NCBI GenBank assembly: GCA_903813345.2
Contig: CAIIXF020000005.1
Location: forward strand, 29,021,375 to 29,085,374
Length of the DNA: 64,000 bases
Direction of reading: 5' to 3'
Origin: Owenia fusiformis
Taxonomy: Eukaryota; Annelida; Polychaeta; Sabellida; Oweniidae
Within the stretch, counting starts at the first letter, position 1, and each line of letters begins with the position of its first letter. The notes below the pieces were generated by a model. It saw nothing but the letters and a program-made list of their open reading frames with translations, made no database searches and had not been told where the DNA came from. Below, one piece after another: positions 30,301 to 42,300 of the stretch. Both the position numbers and the translations under genes were made by a program.

Positions 30301-33300
30301 ACGATGCCTTCTAGCAATTTCAGATTTGTATTGTTTGAACTTCTATTTTGTTTAATGCACACTTCTGATCACCATATCAAATCATTTGAATCATACATAA
30401 TTTGCACGAGTCTTAGGTTTGAATGAATTAAAATGACGTAAGCTAAGCGTAAATTTTTTGAAAAAAGCCTATCAAAAGACGAATTGTTTTTTGAATGCTT
30501 TGCGAGGAAATCAATATTGATGTACCGTACTGAAGTCATAAACAACAGCTTCGAGATGTCAGCCCGAAGACTATCTCCCGGTTCAAATTTCCGCCCTTAC
30601 ATAACAGTGTTGTTGGTGGGAAGAGGAAATCGAGTATGTATTGATCTAGTTAATTAGTGATTACAGATAGATTAAAGGAAAGGTGACTTGAAAGTGAATT
30701 CTCAAAATTGAGAATTCTGATTGTAATCAAAACTATATGAATAACGCAGATGCGAGTAGGTAGTTACCAGTTTCACCACCAGGTGGCTCGTTCGGGTCAG
30801 ATAACATGGCGGGTATAGCAGAAAGTTCCCTTTAAATTAAATTACATTTGTTTTAGTGGTTCAATTTTCATATTACCCTTATGTATCTAATAGTTATGCA
30901 AATTAAAATATGTCCAATAAAAGAAAATGTTATCTGTCCAATATAAGAAAAGATATTCCACTTTTTGTGATTTTGTAACCTTGGGTCTATGGGGAATCAA
31001 CCCGAGCGAGGAGTCACACTTTCAAAAAAAATTAATTTTCGAAAGTTGAAAAACAATTTTCGAAATCATATTTGTAGATGTACTCTTACATGTAGATTTC
31101 AAATATGACATCACTTTGACTGAATTTTGAATATTAAATGACGTAAATCAAGATTACTTCTACTCGCATCTAGTCTATTGATACTAATCGCACGGACATT
31201 GACTAGTATTTTGAATCATTTCATATCCTATCCAACAGCAAGTGAAATCAAATGATCAAGCTACTTATATAGTTTGCAAGTGCTGCCTTGTGGTTTGAGA
31301 ATGCTGCCTTGTAGTTTGAGAATGCTACCTTGTAGTTTGAGAATGCTGCCTTGAGGCTTCAATTCATGCTTAGAACACTATATATGAGTTACATTATAGT
31401 TTGCAAGTGCCGGTGTTTGGTTTGAAAATGCTGCCATGTAGTTTAAGAATGCTGCCTTGTAGTTTGAGAATGCTGCCTTGTGGTTATACAACTCTGCCTT
31501 GAGGTTTCATTTTATGCTTAGAACACTATATATGAGTTACATTATAGTTTGCAAGTGCCGCCTTGTGGTTTGAGAATACTGCCTTGTAGTTTGAGAATGC
31601 TGCCTTGTGGTTATACAACTCTGCCTTGAAGTTTCAATTCATGCTTAGAATACTATATATGAGTTACATTCTAGTTTGCAAGTGCCGCCTTGTGGTTTGA
31701 AAATGCTGCCATGTAGTTTGAGAATGCTGCCTTGTAGTTTGAGAATGCTGCCTTGTGGTTATACAACTCTGCCTTGAGGTTTCAATTTATGCTTAGAACA
31801 CTATATATGAGTTACATTATAGTTTGCAAGAGCCGCCTTGTGGTTTGAGAATGCTGTTTGAGAATGATGCCTTGTGGTTATACAACTCTGCCTTGAGGTT
31901 TCAATTTATGCTTAGAACACTATATATGAGTTACATTATAGTTTGCAAGTACTGCCTTGTGGTTTGAGAATGCTGCCTTGTAGTTTGAGAATGCTGCCTT
32001 GTAGTTTGAGAATGCTGCCTTGAGGTTTCAATTCATGCTTAGAACACTATATATGAGTTACATTATAGTTTGCAAGTGCCGCCTTGTGGTTTGAAAATGC
32101 TGCCATGTAGTTTGAGAATGCTGCCTTGTAGTTTGAGAATGATGCCTTGTGGTTATACAACTCTGCCTTGGGGTTTCAATTTATGCTTAGAACACTATAT
32201 ATGAGTTACATTATAGTTTGCAAGTACTGCCTTGTGGTTTGAGAATGCTGCCTTGTAGTTTGAGAATGCTGCCTTGTAGTTTGAGAATGCTGCCTTGAGG
32301 TTTCAATTCATGCTTAGAACACTATATATGAGTTACATTATAGTTTGCAAGTGCCGCCTTGTGGTTTGAAAATGCTGCCATGTAGTTTGAGAATGCTGCC
32401 TTGTAGTTTGAGAATGCTGCCTTGTGGTTATACAACTCTGCCTTGAGGTTTCAATTTATGCTTAGAACACTATATATGAGTTACATTATAGTTTGCAAGT
32501 ACTGCCTTGTGGTTTGAGAATGCTGCCTTGTAGTTTGGGAATGCTGCCTTGTAGTTTGAGAATGCTGCCTTGAGGTTTCAATTCATGCTTAGAACACTAT
32601 ATATGAGTTACATTATAGTTTGCAAGTGCCGCCTTGTGGTTTGAAAATGCTGCCATGTAGTTTGAGAATGCTGCCTTGTAGTTTGAGAATGCTGCCTTGT
32701 GGTTATACAACTCTGCCTTGAGGTTTTAATTTATGCTTAGAACACTATATATGAGTTACATTATAGTTTGCAAGTGCCGCCTTGTGGTTTGAGAATACTG
32801 CCATGTAGATTGAGAATGCTGCCTTGTAGTTTGAGAATGCTGCCTTGTGGTTATACTACTCTGCCTTGTGGTTTTAATTATGCTTGGAACACTATATATG
32901 AGTTATATTATAGTTTGCAAGTGCCGCCTTGTGGTTTGAGAATGCTGCCTTGTAGTTTGAGAATGCTGCCTTGTGGTTATACAACTCTGCCTATGAGTTA
33001 TATTATAGTTTGTAAGTGCCGCCTTGTAGTTTGAGAATGCTGCCTTGTAGTTTGAGAATGCTGCCTTGAGGTTTCAATTCATGCTTAGAACACTATATAT
33101 GAGTTACATTATAGTTTGCAAGTGCCGCCTTGTGGTTTGAAAATGCTGCCATGTAGTTTTAGAATGCTGCCTTGTAGTTTGAGAATGCTGCCTTGTGGTT
33201 ATACAACTCTGCCTTGAGGTTTCAATTTATGCTTAGAACACTATATATGAGTTACATTATAGTTTGCAAGTGCCGCCTTGTGGTTTGAGAATACTGCCTT

Positions 33301-36300
33301 GTAGTTTGAGAATGCTGCCTTGTAGTTTGAGAATGCTGCCTTGTAGTTTGAGAATGCTGCCTTGTGATTATACAACTCTGCCTTGAGGTTTTAATTTATG
33401 CTTAGAACACTATATTTGAGTTGCATTATAGTTTGCAAGTGCCGCCTTGTGGTTTGAGAATATCGCCTTGTAGTTGTGAATTTTTGCTTAGAACACTATA
33501 TATGAGTTTTCATTATAGTTTTCAAAATCAAATTCGCAAAACGTGAAATAAGTGTTAAATATTAATTCCAGTACAGTATGTGTTCTTTTACTAACAGAAA
33601 ATAGATTTCAGATTTCAGATTGAAGACCTTTATTGTATGTTCTTTACATTTGAAAATACAAAGCATTATTATGAACTAAAATTAACTATTAACAGTTCAT
33701 ATGGATAACATGTACTATACTGTGTTACATCATGTATAATTCTAATAATATTGTCACATACATAGGAAAATCTATATTTGACATGTTTAATATTCAGATA
33801 AATACAATAAATATGATTTACAGATGTAATGTTGCATTATGTTCTTGCCTTTCTTAGTTGTCCAGATTACATACATGTAGGTATATTATATATAGAATAA
33901 ACTGTTTTTCATACAATTATGACATCACAATATACAGGTACATTGTACGGGTAAACTTTGAATTAAAAGAATTAATTATGATTTTATCTTTACCTGTATA
34001 TTGTGATGTGTGTTAATGTATGAAAAACAGTCTACCTGATGAAGATTTTATTTTGTTTTTATTGCAAATACGTTCTTATTGCAATTATACATTATTTTTA
34101 ACAACAAAACCCTTCTTATTTTCACCCTGAGTCTCATTTAAAATCTAAAGTTAGTTTTGTTTATCTGAAATGTACCTTATCATTTCTCACAGTGCGCCAG
34201 AAGTACGACTTTTATAGGTCCCTTACACATGCCTACATCGGACCTGGTAATCTGACATTATCTTCGTAAATGCTTGCTCGAAAATCGAAATTTCCTTGAA
34301 AAGTCCGGTTTGATGATGGGTTGGTACTTAATTAACTCGCTAAATATAGTTTTATACCAGTGGGACGAAATACAAGTATCAATCCTTTAAAGTTTGTCCG
34401 AGAGAGAAATCTATTTAACAATAGCAATGGTAATACTAGTTAGTTTTGTTATCTAGAAATTAAATCACAAAAGCTCAGTGACATTTGAAGTACAAAAACA
34501 ATGTCGTGCATTATAAAAACAACAAGTCTGTCAACCACGGTTGTCTCCCGGTTATCTTGTTGATGAATGAATTTGCTTACTTGATGAATTAAAATGTGCA
34601 TCTGTTTAAAGTGTATTAGGTATCCGGGATTAGGTATATGTTCTCTAAAGTGATAAGAAAAGGGCTCATACGAATCAGAGGAATTATTAAAGTATTTCAA
34701 TTAAACACTCATGAATATGTTGGTCTGTCATGGCGGATTTTAACTAAGATATAAATGTACAGGGTGTCAAAAAACAACGGCACCCCCCTCTTCTGCAAAA
34801 AGTACTTAATGTTACATGGTGTGTCATATCTCATTTTAAAGACAATTTAATTCTGGAGTTATCTGAGAAATTTCAGCTTTATATCATATAATTTTACAGA
34901 TTTACAGCTGATTCTTAGTAGTTGGTATGACCACCAGTTGCTGCTCAAACAGCAGCTTATCTGGACGGATAAGATTTCAATAAAAATTCAGATAAAGGTG
35001 AAGCATTGCATAATCCTCTAAGCACTTTCCTCACATTCTTCAGAAATACATCCTAACTGTATCTTTTTTCAAGAGGCTTTTTGTCCATCAGTTCCTATAC
35101 CCTGTTTTTCAGAACTGAACCCATATGTTCAGTGCAGTTGAAATCTGGGCTAATTCTTTCATATTCCACTTTCTTAAGATTTGACCTTTAACCAGTAACA
35201 GAGCAGCAAACAAAGTACTGAAGTAGCAAACTTTGAAACAATGTAGCTTTTTTTAATATAAAGTTTTATTAAATGGAATTTGATGAGTAACTCCAGCATT
35301 AAATTATCTTTCAAATGAGGTATGACACGATATGGAACATTCAGGACTTTTTGCTGTAGAGGGGGGTGCCGTTGTTTTTTGACACCCTGTACATTGGTTA
35401 TGTATTAAGTTTCTACATAGTGTATAGCAAATTGTACTGTTGTGCGAAGAGCGTGCAAAGAGATTTCAATAATTAGTCACAGCGCGTGCAAAGACTTTTG
35501 TTACAGTCTTTACACGTCTATACACTGTGTACCAAGAGGTGTAAAGGCGTGTCAAGAGTTGAATTCGTCGCGTGCCAAGAGGTGTCAAAACTAGGAACGC
35601 CTATACACGCGGCGTGTCAAGAGCCGTATCTAGACGTGTCAAGTTTTGGAATTCCATTTTTCACGCAGTGAACTAACTTTCAAAATCATTTTGTATCCTC
35701 CGACATATGCTTAAAACAGTTTTATTAAAACAATTGATATCATTCAAAATTTATATAACAAGCATTTAAGTTCATTTCTCAAAATAATAATTTAAAAACA
35801 ATTTTTACCACAGCCGATATTTTTATGTTTGGAGGATACAAAATATTAGACAGCATAATCTTGGCAACTTTAATTCAAAACAAAAATATCACCACTAAAT
35901 CAGATATTTCCATTGTCTGCCATTTAAAATGTATTAAACTCCCCGTAGCGTTGTCAGAAAAGAGAACACATAACATGTCAATTATATCTAACAGATTTTT
36001 TATTTATTAATTATCGTAAATAGGCCTTTATATATTTTTATATACATAGAGAAGGATTAAATTGAAAACTGATTCAAACTAGCAATATGGATTTCATCTT
36101 TTCAAAAATTACATCAAGGATTGAGATGTCTTTTTTCACATGTAAGAATTTTCTCTTTGGTCGTGCAAGTCCCATGTATCAAACGTAAAATTACTTAAAA
36201 AATGATTTTTGAATTAAAAGAATCAGTCTGTAAATCTTGCTAATTATGTTTCCCTGTATTGTAATTATAAAAAGATGAGGAAATACTGAATTATGAGTTT

Positions 36301-39300
36301 TTAGGACTAGCTTACAGGTTGGCGCAAAAGTTCTATGCTGAGGTTTTAGATTTGTTTTAGTTTATTTGATAACACATTTTTAGCTCACATACTATTTTGT
36401 TTGTAACACCTCAAAGCTGAAAATGATATTTAATATCATTAATGAAGTCAGGCGTACACAAAAACATAAATATTGTTAGATATTGTAAAGTACTTACATG
36501 TGCATCTGTTAACCTCCAAAATGAAAGTTCATTACTTTAATTTTTTTTCAGAATAATAAAACAAAATGTTGAACCTATCTCTGAACATCCTTCTTTATGG
36601 AGGCTTTATGGCATCGATATGTGCTCGATCCATTGATTTTTACGCATCTGCCGATGGTCCATTGAAGCGTTCTATGGAGGATGTCTATGCATCTGCCGAT
36701 GGCCCAATCAAACGTTCTATGGAGGATGATGTCTACGCATCTGCTGATGGTCCATTGAAGCGTTCTATGGAGGATGATGTCTACGCATCTGCCGATGGTC
36801 CATTGAAGCGTTCTATGGAGGATGTCTACGCATCTGCCGATGGCCCAATCAAACGTTCTATGGATGATGTCTACGCATCTGCTGATGGTCCATTGAAGCG
36901 TTCTATGGAGGATGATGTCTACTCATCTGCTGATGGTCCATTGAAGCGTTCTATGGAGGATGTCTACGCATCTGCCGATGGTTCAATCAAACGTTCTATG
37001 GAGGATGATGTCTACGTATCTGCTGATGGTCCATTGAAGCGTTCTATGGAGGAAGTCTATGCATCTGCCGATGGCCCAATCAAACGTTCTATGGAGGATG
37101 ATGTCTACGCATCTGCCGATGGCCCAATCAAACGTTCTATGGAGGATGATGTCTACGCATCTGCTGATGGTCCATTGAAGCGTTCTATGCAGGATGTCTA
37201 CGCATCTGCCGATGGCCCAATCAAACGTTCTATGGAGGATGATGTCTACGCATCTGCTGATGGTCCATTAAAGCGTTCTATGGAGGATGATGTCTACGCA
37301 TCTGCTGATGGTCCATTAAAGCGTTCTATGGAGGATGATGTCTACGCATCTGCTGATGGTCCATTGAAGCGTTCTATGGAGGATGTCTATGCATCTGCCT
37401 ATGGCCCAATCAAACGTTCTATGGAGGATGATGTCTACGCATCTGCTGATGGTCCACTGAAGCGTTCTATGAAGGACGATGTCTACGCATCTGCTGATGG
37501 TCCATTGAAACGTTCTATGGAAGATGATGTCTATGCATCATTTTAATTTGGATTGATGATCAATATGGATATACTCAGTATATGAATAATAATAATTTTT
37601 TTTTTTAATAATCATTTATTTCATATATGTACTATACATACAATAATACAGTGGTAAAGTTTGACTAGGTTACAAGTAACATTATTGTCAAACTGAAAAC
37701 CTAAACATAGTTTCAATCATAATATTTACTTTTTACAAAGAAAGATTCATTATTTTATTTAAAATGGTCAAGTTTTGTGCTTAATATGTAGAGTTTGGTT
37801 ACGGGTCCAGTAGGTCTTTGGTGGATTGCAAAAATGACACACTTGCTTTTATTATTAAAATATGAGTATAATGATCAAAATCAGGGTGACCAAATAAAAG
37901 CATGTCTATTTTAACAGAAGAATTACAATCTAAAAATGCACTTAAGGATGTTCCCTGGTCAGATAGGAAAATATTCAATAGTATTTAACTTTTTCTCAAA
38001 AATGGTTTTCTGGGATTCTCACGGGCAACAAAGAATATTAAAACTTTAAAAACCATATGTTAGTGTGCTTTTTTCTGAGCAAGAGGCCTCTAAAGTGTCA
38101 ATATTTGACAAAAGTGGGCGTGGCACTTTCTCATTGAAACCCATGTTAAAAATCAGGTTTTCACCCCAAAACACACTTTTGAATATTTAACTTTTTCTTA
38201 AACTCACAGAAACACTTAGTTATGCTATGTACTTCACATTTTGAAAAGAAAAATTAGGGGTTGGTGTTCATCGTTTTCAACTTCGTCCAGGGAACATCCT
38301 TAAGCAATCCGCCATATGGAGATCTCTAAGGAGTTTACATCTTGGGTTAATGTACAGAGGGCACTGTAGAAAAAAGTGTTTGGGTGTTTCAGAGTGATGA
38401 GCACAGGCACATTCTGGTGAAGGCACATTGTTAAAATTATGTGCAAAAAGCTGGCTTTTCAAGTAAAGATCTACCCTGAGTCTATTAAATGAGACTTCAT
38501 TTTTTCTTTAAACATTACTATAAGTTATGAAATTAGTACCATTGAAATTTTCAAAATGTGCCTTGATCCTACGTTTAAAAATTGAAATTCGCTCACAATT
38601 TCTTATATCATCAGGTAAAGTGTTCCAAGTTTCAATTGCTGCGTAGAAAGTGGATTTCTCAAACCTTTTACTTATATCTAAAGGAATATTATATTCTCTG
38701 AAAGCTCTTAGAGTTTGAGTTGGAATATTTCTGCAACCATTGAAAACCTGACTTACATATGGTGCTATTAAATTATGTCTGCTTTTGAAAAGAAAAGTAC
38801 ATAAATGAGATTTTCTTCTATCTGGTAGCTTTGTCCAATTTAAAATATCTAACACCTTCTCAGTGCTAGAGCCGTGCAAAGCTGATGCAAGGTCCAAAAA
38901 GATTTTACGGACATTGTTACCATTATTTAATTCCTCGTGGATACAATGAATTATATAGGCAAGTTGAGATGTGGTATTATGTAAAGGGAGAAAACCAGAT
39001 TGAAGGTCATAGAAAAGATTATTTTGACTCATGTGATTAAAGATTCTATTGTAAAGTACTTTTTCTAAGATTTTGGACATTGAATTTAAAATTGTTATTG
39101 GTTTATAGTTTTCGATGTTTGATTTATCTTTCTTTTTATGGAGAGGTATTATGATGCCCTCTTTCCAAACCTTTGGGAATGAATGTGAATTTAATATCTT
39201 ATTAAACAATAGTGAAAGAGGACTAGCTGGCTAAACTGTTTGCAGAATAGAATAACATCCTATTTGTGATACCATCACTACCACCCCCCTTTGATAAATC

Positions 39301-42300
39301 TAAATCTTTCAATAATTTTAAAACTTCTTCTTCACAAGTTTGTACATAAATTATTGTTGCATTGAATAGGAAACTCTGGTAACACTTCTGGGTGGACAAT
39401 ATTAATATGATTCTTCTGAGTAAAAAATTTGAGAAAAAGTTCAGCCTTTTCAATAGAAGTACCAGCTGATAATTTAGGATTTTCTAAATGTAAAAAGGCA
39501 GTGATGTGTCCAAGGATTTACATTTACCTAGCAATTTCTTAAGAAGTACCCAATAATCAGATGAGTTTGAATTAAGAACAGATATATTATCACAAGTATC
39601 TTCAATATAAGATTGTTTAGCTTCTTTAATTAATTTGACTACTTTATCACTCTGTGACTTAAATTTATTAAAAAAGTCAGGATTATTTGAATGTTTGAAT
39701 TTATGATACAATCTGTCACGAATGTTGATCTCTTTTTTGATGTTAGGGGAGAACCATGGTTGATCTGTAGATTTGTGATTAATCTCAAAATTGGGTATGC
39801 AATTTTTGAAAATATCAAAAAGGCTATTTGAGAATCTTTCAGTAGCAATGTCAACATCATCCAAAAGAAGGATTTCATCCCAATTGAAGCTGCTAATTCT
39901 ATCATTTAAGTCATTATTAGAGTCCATATGATCATACTTCCAAATAGTTTTCTTAGCAGGCGGTTCCTTTAGAATATTTACCCTTAAGTTTGTCAAAATT
40001 GAACAGTGATCTGAATTTCCAATAGGAGCCATCACTTTAAAATGAGAGGTAACATTGATTTCATCAGTAAAAACAAGGTCAATACATGATTTGGTTAATA
40101 ATTCCTCTCGCTTCTGAATTCTAGTTGGTTCATCTATAAGTTGAATGATATTTAAGTCAGATGTCATGTTTTGAAGATTTAGTCCAGGATTATCAGTTTT
40201 ATCATCACTCCACCAAAAACTATTTCTTGCATTGAAATCGTCATTAAGGTTCCAGGCAATAATAAAAATCTGTTATTTATTATTGATAAGTTAAAATCAA
40301 GAGAAAAATTGACTTAATATCCTGTCCTGCATGTCTGAGTTGACCCACAAGTCTTCATTGCAACTACTGTACAACAGGTATTATTTCGCATATCATATTA
40401 TTACATTTCCTTCAATCTTCTCATCATCCTCCAATCACAGGGCTTCAAAATCCAAAATATCTTCTTTCTTTTTACCCCCTGCTATAACCAAGTTGGACGC
40501 GCCTGATTAAACTGAATCACGTGATCTAATTATGCAACGATGACGTATACATGATTGCTGTCGCAGTGTTGCGACAGCCAATCAAATTGCGAGTTCTTAA
40601 TCGTGGAAATGCTAACTGCTTATAGCAGGGGGAAGAAGGAGGTACGGATTCTGGACACCTATTTAGGAGGATGTCTTCTCATAGACATTTGAAAGCTTGT
40701 TCAACATTTAATTTGATATAAATTGTGGGTTTAAATACTGAATATTTTGAAATATTAAAGTTCAATGAAAAACCACATTGGATTAACTTTTTAATAATGT
40801 CTGATACATGAGACAATGAAATGGTGATAGCCAACTAAAAATGTTGATCTTTGAAGTTGCATTGAACAAAGAGTAGAATCCCAGTTGTCATATACAAACT
40901 GAACATATACATCTATGCCATTATAGTGTTAACGAAAATTCCTAATTATTGTAAGGTACAACAGCAAGAATAAAGCTAGAAAGTGTACCAGTAAGAACTT
41001 CTCAAATAACCTGTTTTTTAGAATATGTGTTCTACTGTACTCCTGGTAAATTTTGACGCTATTAAATGTTCGTGATTTTTCTACATTCGCTAACAAAGCG
41101 AAATTAAATCGCATGCAGACAATTCCTGGAGTACAGTATATAGGCAGCAGTTAAAGCTAAAAGTTAAATGCCTTCCCTTCAAATTACCCGCTGAGGTGTC
41201 AATAAAAGATAATGCACATATACAACCGTTCGACCCATGTCCACAAAACTCCTTATATGGCACAAGGAATGCCTGTATATGATTAATTTGAAACTGGGTC
41301 ACTTACATTCTTGTCCCTAAAACAACAATTCCCTGATAGAGAAATGAGGTCATGGTGAATCATATAATATTAATTAATCATATTTCAATATGCTTAAGCT
41401 TTATTAAATTGCACAAGTCTTAATAATATCATCCAGGGTGTGCAAAATCCAATATACCGGCAGCTACATGTATATACTGTATATATACATGTAAGATACA
41501 GAATTTGAATTTTTTGCAAATTTGACCTCAAGGTCACTCTTATATATCCCACTGTCAATGAAGTTGGATAATAAGTTTCCTAACTTTATATGCTATGCAA
41601 TGGCACCCCTCTTTTGACAAGTATACCACACCATGAGGAGGTTGCATAGTAAGTTGCCTACCTTTACATGCTATACATGGCACCTCTCTTTTGACAAGTT
41701 CTTCTCCAAGAGGATCCATATCAGCCAAACCAGGGTACCATTCATCAATTAACTCATCAATGTGGTCCACAATCTCACCCAGTAACACACCACCCTCATA
41801 AGTACCAGGGACCTGGTAGTGTGCAGAATAAAATCAGTCTTAAATTGTTGTATCACCAAATCAAGTCTCTCATCTTATTCCTTAAACAAGGCATTATCAG
41901 TTACAGGCGCCAAATGCCGACTGGTGAAAACATCCATAACAAGTTAGAAACAATGACACTTACAAAATGTCACCACTAGTTTTTTCAGTGTGACATTACT
42001 TTTAAATACTAACATCATTTGTATTAGGCATGTCTAAACAGCTACCTGAATGTCAACAATTTCTGAATCATTGGTTTTGGTGTTTATTAAGACAAATGCA
42101 TCTTGTTTCCAGTAGAAGTATATCCCGTCCCTCCAGTATTGTTGCTTCACTGGGGTAGGTTCTCCTCTCTATAAACACAGACAAGATGATATAGTCAAGA
42201 CATTGCGATGAAATGGTCTTACATTAAGTCAGGACTAAAATCACGATCTTGATATTGCAATGAAATGGTCATATATCAAGTAAGGATTAAAGTCAAGATA

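Noticed and set aside
32768-33034. 88-codon open frame (LRMLPC repeats)
   Set aside because: By-product of the 21-bp minisatellite; the frame is broken in neighbouring super-units.
41090-41302. Possible LRRK exon between exons 16 and 17 (Cys-rich frame)
   Set aside because: Exon 16 leaves one base; joining at the only AG near 41275 gives a stop after six codons, while exon 17 joins directly in frame with conserved sequence.
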